From assembly GCF_029784155.1 (NCBI RefSeq), contig NC_073693.1:156989519-157053518 (forward strand): DNA of 64,000 nucleotides. Reading direction: 5' to 3'. The DNA is from Uranotaenia lowii (Eukaryota; Arthropoda; Insecta; Diptera; Culicidae). The position numbers and the translations under genes were made by a program. Below are positions 10,757 through 19,509 of this stretch, one piece after another (the first letter of the stretch is position 1; every line of letters starts with the position of its first letter). The notes under the pieces were generated by a model, which saw only the letters and a program-made list of their open reading frames with translations, ran no database searches and was not told where the DNA came from.

Positions 10757-10919
10757 TGTGGTGTCCATAAGATTGATGTGGGGTTTTACTTCAGTGTATA
10801 AATAGATGGAATAAAGGAGTGACTTTCAGATAACAGAGGTAATCTTGTACTATGTGTTTCATGCGTAAATTAACATCTAAAATCGAAGATATCACAATAT
10901 GGAGTGACGGTCTTCGACA
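10757..10919 (+). repeat. Probable gypsy 3' LTR
   Basis: The purine run GGGAGAA ends at 10756 and is followed by TGTGGTGTCC. A TATA-like TATAAATAG (about 10797) and an AATAAA (about 10811) lie inside. A CA at 10918-10919 is a plausible end, because the sequence after it reads as a separate decayed hAT-like frame. Without the 5' LTR in view, both the end point and the 163-base length are estimates. Confidence 0.45.
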
Positions 10920-11513
10920 AAATTGTTCAGCGGAAAATTTCCTTTGGCATTCCGTTTGACATCGTTGATTTCAATACCTTTACACACAGTTTTCAAGATG
11001 CTCGAATTTGAAACTATGTGGTTCCAGCTCCAGCAAAGACAGCCAGTCGAAGGGCTTAAAATCACTCAATGGGCCAAACCACTTGCGAATATAATCCAAA
11101 AAAGAGTTGTAAACTTGCCAGAACTCCTATATCACTTTTTCCGTTTCCGATGGGTTATTAATTTCTTCCAGCAGGGCCTTAACTTTCACTGGCAGAAACT
11201 GTCGTGAAGACGATTTTTCAAAAGACGTACAAAACTTTCCAAAGAGCGAATAATATCTATTAGTTCGCGCTGAACCAAGACCATACTACTATGAAAAGCA
11301 TGCATCAATGAATGCGTAAACAAAAGATACACAGTGCCAATAAAGATTTCGTGAAAAATGGATCGAAATAATAAAAAACGCAAAGTAAAAAATTCGATAA
11401 ACAAGATAATGGTCCAAACCGTAAAAATGTAGGACAATTTAGGTCCAAAGTAGGACGGTAGGACAAGAGTCGAAAAAGTAGGACATGTCCTACCAAAGTA
11501 GGGCGTCTGGTAA
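10920..11513 (-). pseudogene. Decayed hAT-like transposon remnant
   Basis: Reading the minus strand from about 11210 downwards gives a broken but protein-like translation with the segment YIRKWFGPLSDFKPFDW, similar in style to the middle of insect hAT-type transposases, with several stops. At the right edge, 11425-11513 is rich in GTCCTAC/GTAGGAC motifs and the palindrome TAGGACATGTCCTA, which looks like a transposon terminus. The gypsy 3' LTR abuts it, so gypsy probably inserted into it. The family assignment rests on resemblance only, and the other end is not in the window. Confidence 0.3.
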
Positions 11514-11680
11514 GCCTATGTAAACGTAAATTAAAAATTCTGCAAAAAATCATGGATGAGTTTTAAAAGCTTTTAAGACCCCAGGGTTTGAGAAATTCGA
11601 AAATGATCCCAAATCTACTCAGTCTAATAATATAATATTAGGAAGCGAAATCCAGAACTGAACCATGGAAAGCTCATATG

Positions 11681-11879
11681 GGCTTGTGATAGAGATCAGT
11701 TGAAGGTCAGTTGCCTTCTGAGCCGATGTCCGCAAGTTCGAGGCCAAGAGTATACATACATCGAACCCAGTTGTATCGAATAAGTTTTTAAATGATTGTC
11801 CTCCAACTACAACGTTGATATAAAGTCGCGTATGCCATAAATATGGTAAGACAACTATAATCGAGACAGAAAAAAAAAG
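11681..11879 (+). mobile_element. tRNA-derived SINE (copy A)
   Basis: It starts GGGCTTGTGATAGAGATCAGTT (tRNA-like head with a weak A box), has a B-box-like AAGTTCGAGGCC at about 11733, then a body ending in a run of A (11870-11878). The same sequence occurs inverted at 52668-52865 with the same length, head and body, showing one dispersed family transcribed by RNA polymerase III. It resembles the mosquito Feilai type, but the name is not certain. No clear target duplication was found. Confidence 0.75.
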
Positions 11880-11989
11880 ATTCAGCGCCCCTAGTTGTCA
11901 CATCGCGAATCTATTGACAGTGTTTTGATCCGGATGGTTTGTTTACTTAGTGGTGAAAATTTCATCAAGATTGAAGCAGTCAGTCAAAA

Positions 11990-12714
11990 GTTATCGACGA
12001 TAGAACGCGAAAAGCGAGAGAAAATTCTGCACACGGACGAAGAGAAATCGACGTGGTCAGGGGTAAAGACCGCCTAATTCCTGAAATATCCAAAATCGAC
12101 TGTAAATTCGCAACGTTACCGGGAGACCCTTTCGGTGGATCGAGCAAAACAAACCAGGCGTAAAAGTGGAACATATGATCGGAAGCTGCGAGCAAAGGTA
12201 ATTCGATCAGTTCACAATAATCCTGGAATCTCATTGGGTGATTTGGCGAAAAAGTTCAAGACGAACCACAGTACAGCTCGACGAATTTGTTTGCGAGAAG
12301 GCTTGCGGTCGTATCATGCAAGCAAACACCCCAACAGGGCGCTGAAACAAAACCTGGTTGCCAAAACCAGGGCAAGGAAGTTGTACGAGAAAGTGTTGAC
12401 CAAGTACAACGGATGCATTTTTGATGGACGACGAAACTTACGTCAAAATGGATTTTGGACAAATACCCGGTAACAAATTTTACCTTGCGAAGCGTAAAGG
12501 GAATGTTGCGGGTAGATTCAAGTTTGTTTTCGCAGATAAATTTGCTCGTAAGTTGATGATTTGGCAAGGGATCTGTAGTTGTGGGAAGAAGACTAAGATT
12601 TTCATCACTGAGGACACAATGAATGGAAATGTTTACAAAGAAGAATGTCTCCAGAAGAGGGTTTTTCCATTCATTCGGTCCCACAAAGATCCGGTGAAGT
12701 TCTGGCCGGACCTG
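11990..12714 (+). pseudogene. DD37E transposase, N-terminal part
   Basis: A cut-and-paste transposase of the Tc1/mariner superfamily. The first 140 bases encode a lysine-rich start, IEREKREKILHTDEE, then a frameshift near 12060-12130. From 12135 comes the DNA-binding part: KLRAKVIRSVHNNPGISLG, then KFKTNHSTARRICLREGL, two helix-turn-helix-like segments. A second frameshift falls near 12420. The catalytic part starts with DDETYVK (first Asp, about 12423) and runs through FARKLMIWQGICSCG and KRVFPFIRS to KFWPDL, where copia interrupts it. The two frameshifts mean it could not have been active even before the insertion, or has decayed since. Confidence 0.8.
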
Positions 12715-12856
12715 TGATATCATAGCAATCGGTGATTTATAAGTTAATCATAAAAGCGAGGCGATTCACTCCCACTAAGTTAGTTATATTACAAACGTCT
12801 TAGAATACAGAAGCTTTTAATAAAACTTTAAGCGTTTCGTTCTTTGACCTACAAGA
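12715..12856 (+). repeat. Copia 5' LTR (142 bp)
   Basis: It starts TG at the target duplication and ends just before the primer site. Compared with the 3' LTR it carries nine extra bases (ATATCATAG) after the initial TG and about four substitutions. Confidence 0.85.
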
Positions 12857-12870
12857 GGTTATGGGCTCCA
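12857..12870 (+). promoter_or_regulatory. Copia primer binding site
   Basis: GGTTATGGGCTCC follows the LTR directly. It resembles the GGTTATGGGCCC primer site of Drosophila copia, which pairs with an internal fragment of initiator methionine tRNA. Confidence 0.65.
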
Positions 12871-13629
12871 CTGCGAACACTGCGTGCGGAATTCCGCAAT
12901 TCAACGAAATTTTCGAGTAAGAACATTTCTGGACCAGCGGATGAAGCGGGGATAAGGCGGTTCGAGGAGGCTGATCGAAAGGCGAAATCCCACATCGTGA
13001 GTTTCCTTGCCAACGAATGTTTGGAGGTTGTCAGGGAAAAAACACTGCGATGGCCATGTGGGAAGCGCTTGAGAACACGTTTGCCAAGAAGTCCATCGGT
13101 ACCCAGAATTTACTCCGAAAACAGCTCAATCGAATGAAGCTGAAAGAAGGCGATTCGATGAAGGAGCACATTATCGCGTTTGAGGACCTCAACCGGCAGA
13201 TGAAGACGGCGGGGGCCAAACTCGAAGAAGTGGAAACCGTTATTTCGTTATTCAAGACGCTTCCTGAACCATTCGATCCTCTGGTAACGGCTCTGGAGAA
13301 CTTGGCAATAGAAGATCTGACGCTGCAAGTTGTAAAAGAACGATTGCTAGCGGAAGATTTAAAGCGGGCCGATCGACATGAAGATGAGGGCACAAGCAAG
13401 GTAGCAGCATTTTCGAGTGAAAAAAATAAAAAAGGCAGAAAACTCAAACCGAAGTGCTACAAATGCGGCAAGCGAGGCCATCTTCAGAAGGACTGTCGTG
13501 AAAAGGTTGCGAACGAGGCCAATTCTACGAATCAGCGGAAGGCGGTGAGTTATCTGGCAAACCATGAAGGCTCTACAAAACAGGAAGGAGGCTTATCTTC
13601 AAGCTGGATTCCGGATCGAGCGACCACCT
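12861..13629 (+). pseudogene. Copia Gag nucleocapsid region, disrupted
   Basis: An ATG at 12861 opens a short frame (MGSTANTACGIPQFNEIF) typical of a copia Gag start, which hits a stop near 12918. Gag-like sequence continues in another frame (EEADRKAKSHIVSF) to about 13040 and then shifts again. From 13017 a long frame carries MAMWEALENTFAKKSIG, a helical core, and the zinc knuckle CYKCGKRGHLQKDC (around 13455-13500). A segment between FNEIF and the later helix is much shorter than usual, so part of the N-terminal half appears deleted. The product would package element RNA in virus-like particles but cannot be made from this copy. Confidence 0.8.
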
Positions 13630-14160
13630 GATCAATTGCGATGACGTTTTTTCCGAATCTTACCGTTTGAAAAATGCCGTCGTCATCCACGTTGCTAAGG
13701 ATGGGCAAACAATCGTTGCCAACGTGACCGGAAAAATTCGTGGCCATAGCAACAGAGGAACCCCTTTGGTAATCAACAACGTGCTTTTCATTCCTGAGGT
13801 GAGGGATAACTTGATGTCGGTGAAAAAGCTGGCAAGTGCTGGAATCCATGTTAGTTTTGGACCAAACCAAGCTGTGCTCAAGAAAGGCGGAGAAATCGTA
13901 GCAACGGCCAAGCAACGTGGTGGTTTGTACGAACTGGAAGTTTTCGTTGAGCAGAAGTCGGCAAATGCATGTGAGGCGAATCTGAATGTTCTTTGGCACC
14001 GTCGCCTGTGCCATCTGAGCCAACAAGGTATGCAAACAATAGTGAAGAACAATCTAGCTACCGGAATGGACATCAAAGCAGATCGTCTGGAGTTGTGCGT
14101 GGGAAAATGTGTCGAGAGCCATTCAACGGTACCCGAATCAGAGCAACGAGGCCATTGGAG
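13600..14160 (+). pseudogene. Copia protease and integrase zinc-finger region
   Basis: The protease motif LDSGSSDHLI begins near 13608, in a different frame from the preceding Gag, so a frameshift separates them. Downstream, VLFIPEVRDNLMSVKKL is typical of copia proteases. The integrase zinc finger shows WHRRLCHLSQQGM (two His) near 13995 and LCVGKC near 14094. A further frameshift near 14110-14140 moves the frame before the integrase core. Confidence 0.8.
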
Positions 14161-16710
14161 AGAATCCATTCGGATGTATGCGGCCCTATTGATCCCCCAG
14201 CCTGGGACGGATCAAGGTATTTCGTCTCCTTTATCGATGACCACACACACTTTGCCGTGGTTTATTTGATGCGCCGGAAGTCTGAGGTTTTCAAGAGCTT
14301 TCGGGAATACGAGGCAATGGCAACCGCCATGTTCAACACGAAGATTTCCAAATTTACCATGAATCAAGGATGTGAGTATCTTTCGAATAGTCAAAAAGAT
14401 TTTTACTCGCAGAAAGGGATCCAGATCGAGCCAACGGTTGCATACACGCCCCAGCAGAACGGGGTGGCTGAACGGTTCAACCGAACAGTTATCGAGAGGG
14501 TCCGAACAGTACTGATTGAGTCCATGGTTCCGAAAGAGATGTGGCCGGAAGCTGTGCTGTCGGTGGTCTATATAGTGAATCGAAATCCTACCAAGGCGCT
14601 ACCGAACACAACCACGCCGGTTGAATGTTGGTATAGCAAGAAACCGTCGCTAGGCAAACTCAAAGTTTTCGGCTGTAGGGCTTACGTTTGGGTTCCAAAT
14701 CAACAGCGGAAGAAACTAGACGACAAGAGCCGCGAAATGGTCATGATCGGTTATGCGCCGAATGGCTACCGGTTGTGGGACAAGCAAGCTCGCAGGATGC
14801 GAATTGCTCGAGACGTACGGTTCGATGAAATGAGTTTTCCATATGCTGAAGTCAAGAAAAGCTCCAAGTCGCCGTTGGTCGTGCAACTCCCTTCCGAGCG
14901 AGAGGGGGATGAGCTTGAGGTTCCAGGTCAAAGCGATGGCAATATTGATGTCGCTGTCAAAGATCCCATTGATGAGGAAGAGGATGAAATATTCGAAGCA
15001 GCTTGTGAGGATTCGAGTGCAGAGAACGCAACACCAGGAGCGCTCCCTTCGCACTTAGAACAGCACGAGTCCGGAGGACAAACGTTGCTGAGGCGCAGCG
15101 AACGGGAGCGCAGGCTCCCTGGTAAGTTCCTCAATTTTTTTACCAGTTATAGTGCAAATTCTGCTGGCCCACTCTCTACAGATATACCGGAATCTTTTGG
15201 CGATATTTATGACCGAGATGATCGATGCAACTGGTTGAAGGCTGTGGACGACGAATTGCAATCGTTAAAATCCAATCACGTGTGGGATCTAACGCCGTGT
15301 CCACGAGGAGTGAAGCCTTTGAAATCCAAATGGGTCTTCTGCCTGAAGGAAGATGAAGATGGTCGTCCGGTTCGATTCAAAGCCCGCCTGGTGGTGAAGG
15401 GCTACTTGCAGAAACCAGGGATCGATTGTGACGAGACTTACGCACCAGTGGCCAAACTTCCAACAATAAGGACCGTGCTGGCCATAGCAGTTCAAAAGGG
15501 CTACCACATTCACCAGATGGATGTGAAAACGGCTTTCCTTCATGGCGAACTTAAGGAAAGCATTTACATGACTGTCCCCGATGGTGTCAAGGCAGGTCCG
15601 AATATGGTTTGTAAGCTGCTTAAGTCGCTTTATGGTTTGAAGCAGTCTCCGAGATGCTGGAATCAGAAATTTAATCAACAGTTGCTCAAGATGGGATTCG
15701 TCCGCTCACTTCACGATTATTGTTTGTATGTGAAAGTGATGGAGGATGATATCTGGTATCTGATCCTGTACGTTGATGATTTGTTAATCACTGGCCGGAA
15801 ACATGATACAATTTTGAAGCTGAAGAAGGACCTATCTCAAGCGTTCCAGATGACGGATTGTGGCGAGGCTCATCACTTTCTTGGCGTGAAGATAACCTAC
15901 AATCGAGAAGGTGGTGTCCTTAGGTTGTCTCAGGAAGCGCACGTAACAAGGATCCTAAATCGTTTTGGGCTGCAAAATTGTAATCCTGTGAAAACCCCAA
16001 TGGAGAAAGGCCAACAATTGACGAAAGAAGGAACACCGACTGATGAACCGTATCGTGAATTATTGGGTACCTTGATGTATCTGATGCTGTGTGTACGGCC
16101 GGATGTTTGTTTTCCGATTGGTTACATGGGAAGGTTCCAGCAGAGTCCAAACACAGAACACTGGCAATGTTTGAAGCGGATTGTACGGTACTTGCGAGGC
16201 ACCGGGCAAATGGTTTCGGAGTTCACCAGAAACAAGAATGCACCGAGAGTCGTGGGGTACGCAGATTCCGATTGGGCTGCTGATGCTGTGGACAGGAAAT
16301 CGATTAGTGGCTTCATCTTTAAAGTTTTTGGATGCACAGTGTCCTGGTCCAGCAAGAAACAGACGACCGTGGCAACATCATCGAGCGAGGCCGAATATGT
16401 GGCGCTGAGCAGTGCGGCAGCAGAGGCTATTTGGTTGAATGGTCTTCTGGATGATCTTCATATCACATCGGAAGCACCACCTGTAATTTTCGAAGACAAC
16501 CGTGGCTGTATAGGAATGGCCAAGAACCTTGAGACGAAGCGGAGTAGACACATCGACGTGAAACATCATTTTGTAAGGGACCACATTGCGGAAGGAAGGC
16601 TGAAGGTCGAAGCTATCGGTACTAGAGAACAAATTGCCGATATTTTTACGAAACCATTAGAAGCTATCCAGTTCCAGAAACTTCGTAGTTCCCTTGGGTT
16701 GACCAATTGA
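14140..16710 (+). pseudogene. Copia integrase core, reverse transcriptase and RNase H
   Basis: The frame is open from about 13993 to the stop at 16708-16710, though its first ~45 codons are out of the native frame. The integrase core begins at LERIHSDVCGP; the second catalytic Asp is replaced by Asn (codon 14362-14364, TMNQGCEY where the family has a DNG-type motif), while PQQNGVAERFNRT keeps the Glu. RT shows NHVWDLTP, KSKWVFCLKED, MDVKTAFLHGEL, SLYGLKQSPRCW and the catalytic YVDDLLITG. RNase H shows YADSDWAADAVDRKSISG, SSSEAEYVALS and the end motif IADIFTKPL. RT and RNase H look intact; integration competence is probably lost. Confidence 0.9.
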
Positions 16711-16717
16711 GAGGGGG
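16711..16717 (+). promoter_or_regulatory. Copia polypurine tract
   Basis: GAGGGGG directly follows the pol stop codon and directly precedes the TG of the 3' LTR, the expected place for plus-strand priming. Confidence 0.75.
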
Positions 16718-16850
16718 TGCAATCGGTGATTTATAAGTTAATTATAAAAGCGAGGCAATTCACTCCCACTAAGTTAGTTATATTACAAACGTCTTAGAAT
16801 ACAGAAGCTTTTTATGAAACTTTAAGCGTTTCGTTCTTTGACCTACAAGA
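16718..16850 (+). repeat. Copia 3' LTR (133 bp)
   Basis: It aligns with 12715-12856 except for the missing nine bases after TG and a few substitutions. It is followed by ACCTG and the resumed transposase sequence. Confidence 0.85.
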
Positions 16851-17239
16851 ACCTGGCAAGCTGCCACTACAGCCGGGATGTCGTTAAGTGGTATAAGGAG
16901 AACAAGATCGATTTTGTTGAAAAAAGTATCAATCCACCAAACTGTCCGGATTTTCGTCCCATCGAGAAATATTGGGCAATAGTTAAGGCCAAACTGAAGA
17001 AATGTGGCAGAACCATGAAAAAATCCGATCAAATGGAAAAGTGGTGGAACATGATGGCGAATGAGGTTACCAGCAGTACTGTTCAGAAAATGATGGGTGG
17101 TATCACAAAAAAAGTTCGAAAATTCATCCGAAAAGCTGACGAACGATTTTTATGTCTTTTTTTTCCTACAATTGCAATAAAAACTCTACAAAAAGGTATT
17201 TTTACTTTTGTTGTACGTTATTTCTTTGCGGAGAAATAA
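16851..17239 (+). pseudogene. DD37E transposase, C-terminal part
   Basis: This resumes the transposase in the frame that ended at 12714. It shows ASCHYSRDVVKWYKENKID (second catalytic Asp just after SR) and NPPNCPDFRPIEKYWAI, where the Glu is the third catalytic residue; counting between them gives the DD37E spacing characteristic of the mosquito ITmD37E group. A lysine-rich tail follows to the stop at 17237-17239. The same motifs occur in the shorter element at 43257-44298. Confidence 0.8.
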
Positions 17240-17300
17240 TCTATTTTATCCGACCAGATTCTATGTGAAACAGACTTTATTAAGCAGAATATTGATTTTA

Positions 17301-17836
17301 TCAAATAATACATCGAATATGTGTACAAAAACTATATACACTTGAGCAGACATCTGTTTTCTGTACATCGGAGTACGTTTTATGTTGAAATTTACTTCAG
17401 TTTTTGAGAAACCTTTCCCCTGGTCGAGTTTTTGACCAATATAAATATTTCAATTTCCACTTTCAAAAGAACTGTCAATGCGCCTTTATGCAATAAACAG
17501 TGTATTACTCTCACATTGCCACCTTATAGATATCTCGAACATTTTGTTGTAGAAATAAAAGGCGAATCACATTGAAAGAAATCAAAGAAAGATCTAAAAA
17601 AATGTCCACACGTGAGTTATTGATCGCCATTTCGAATTTTCCGATGAAACGCCGGAAGGTCGTTTGGAAGGGTATTTAATATGTGAGCCTTTTTTTCGTC
17701 GTATAAAACATATTCATACACATTTTACAGAAATTGGCTGCAAAAGTTAAAGAAAAAACCTCAAAATTTGGACTTCACATCGAGAATATGTTATTAAGAC
17801 AACAATTAAACCAAATGAAAAGAAGTTACGACTAGT
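17301..17836. other. Unassigned AT-rich sequence
   Basis: No gene, repeat or RNA feature that I can support. Confidence 0.5.
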
Positions 17837-17860
17837 TTACATTAGTTTCTGTTTTGTTTG
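17837..17860. repeat. Left copy of a 24-bp target duplication
   Basis: The 24 bases here are repeated exactly at 19486-19509, bracketing the retroposon between them. Such a long perfect duplication is typical of LINE-type target-primed insertion. Confidence 0.8.
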
Positions 17861-19485
17861 CTTATGCTTATGCTTATGCTTATGATACATACACAGCCAG
17901 ATCTTGTCAGCATCCCGGTGAGTAGTAAAAGTACATTTACTACTCATCTTAACTAGGCCGGGCCCACTGTGCAGTATTGGACGCAAAGACAACTGGAACA
18001 CAGGGAGGAAGAAACGTGGACAACAGTACCATACGTTTCCATGGCTACTTAAAACTAAGATTTTAACGTAAGAAGCACATATGCTAAATTTTCTGTGCTC
18101 CTTGATGATGGCCCGTATGCATTCGTCCTTCTGTGGATGGAAATGATGTTTTTCTGTACAGAAATCCAAAACTTTAACATTTCCTTCCAAATTTCCTTAA
18201 TTTTCTTTTTGATCTGTATTGTATTAACGTGGTTAGTAATAGTAACTTAGAGTTTCGGATTTCGACGCACTATCATTTCTGGTCTTTGACCTTGGATATA
18301 GCGCCTTTGCTCGCTCTTGAAAAGAAATATTAGAAGAACAAAAAAAAACATAATTAGTGTCCCCAAATCCCCTTCCCCCAGGAAAACTTGTTTCAAAATA
18401 ATTCAACGATAAAAACATATTGCGCATTTTACAGCGTCAAATGCGGTTCAAACTATCAATATAATATTGGAGGGAATCCTGTGGATAAGATTCAGTGGGT
18501 TAACTTTAAAGTGAATTTTTCAATTGAACTTACTTGTTATAATAAATATGTTGAAAATCTATTTTATTCATCTAAATTTATTGGCAGTATTTAATTAGCT
18601 GAAGATTAAGAAAAACACGTAAAAATCTATCACTAGTACGAAAAAACGAGAATCAGAAAGGCGAAAAATTGGAATTGGCTCACCGAGTTTGCTGCATTCG
18701 CTGGTAGTTATCACATATATTCGAATATGTACCAAATGTGTTTCGCCGACCCAGGGACATCATCAAGCACACATCGATTCAACTTGCCTTTCTTCACTTC
18801 CCACCACAAATCTATCCCCTTCCTCGTTTCACCCACACATACACTGAGAGCCATGGAAAACATTGAAACTTTTCCATGTATCCAGAAACAGTTGACATTT
18901 TCGCCTAACCCTCAAAATTCACCGCATTTTTGGGCATAAACTAATTCAGGACACATGTTTTTTCACTTTCTTAACGTCTTAAACATTGAACCAATTGAAG
19001 TGATCGCAGTAAGCCTCTGTATGCAACTTTATGACGTTCGCTCAATCGTAGCAAAATAACAAATAATGTCCGCTTCCACATCCATTTCAAAATTTGTTTC
19101 TCAGATGCCTTCCAAAATACAAAAACATGCACTCAAATGAGTACAGAAATCTTACAAATTTTCATTTTTCTTCCTAGTCTCGTCTTGTGGTTGTAAAACA
19201 CTCTTAAACGCACAGTTATATCACTTCTGACACTATGGACTTCGAAAAACGCGTGCGCTGCATCAAAGTCAACGCCTGTAACCTGATCTGAATGTTCTTA
19301 CTGAAAAAATGTTCACTAGACAACTTGAACTCTACGCATCGGAAGATTTGGTACAAACACTCAATCACTTCAACTCTCTCTGAAAGTTAGAATTTCGAAA
19401 ACTCGTAAATTTTTCTAAAAGTTATTACAAAATTTCACGACCGAAAAAAACGCGTGTTGTCCGTTCAGCACCCGCCTACTCATCC
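17861..19485 (-). mobile_element. Non-coding retroposon with (CATAAG)n tail
   Basis: Read on the minus strand, the element starts at 19485 (GGATGAGTAGGCGGGTGC...) and ends at 17861 with about four CATAAG units, directly abutting the 24-bp duplication. It is 1,625 bp with no recognisable LINE protein; the largest minus frame near the tail (17837-18190) has no domain that I know. A hexamer tail is a LINE 3'-end habit, so this is either a LINE deletion derivative or a LINE-mobilised transcript. A second element of nearly the same length and design lies at 40103-41744, with a different tail. Confidence 0.65.
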
Positions 19486-19509
19486 TTACATTAGTTTCTG
19501 TTTTGTTTG

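Larger units (their letters stand above)
2813..10919 (+). mobile_element. Ty3/gypsy LTR retrotransposon, interrupted by two insertions
   Basis: Protease, RT, RNase H and integrase lie in the gypsy order (integrase last) on the plus strand. The part upstream of the protease is hidden behind the RTE insertion and the window edge. The RT is split at 3573/8146 by the LTR element at 3574-8145; the host bases GTGGA are present on both sides and the reading frame resumes exactly after one copy is discounted. A purine run (GGGAGAA, 10751-10756) followed by TG at 10757 marks the probable start of the 3' LTR. Gag and the 5' LTR are not in view, so the sub-lineage is uncertain; a mag-like element is a guess from the short LTR. 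Confidence 0.85.
12715..16850 (+). mobile_element. Ty1/copia LTR retrotransposon, defective
   Basis: The boundaries are fixed by the 5-bp target duplication ACCTG (12710-12714 and 16851-16855) inside the DD37E transposase gene. The order is 5' LTR, PBS, Gag with zinc knuckle, protease, integrase, RT, RNase H, polypurine tract and 3' LTR, with integrase before RT as in copia. The LTRs differ at about four bases plus a 9-bp gap, so the insertion is clearly older than the LARD-like one. Gag is disrupted by stops, and there are frameshifts at the Gag/protease and in the early integrase. Confidence 0.95.
11880..17300 (+). mobile_element. DD37E mariner-like (ITmD37E) transposon, split by copia
   Basis: Transposase coding sequence before 12714 and after 16851 belongs to one gene; the copia element at 12715-16850 lies between, with the target ACCTG on both sides. 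Terminal inverted repeats were not resolved: short matches (CACAT and GAATCT) occur near 11895 and, inverted, near 17260, but this is weak. The outer limits are therefore approximate. Confidence 0.65.
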
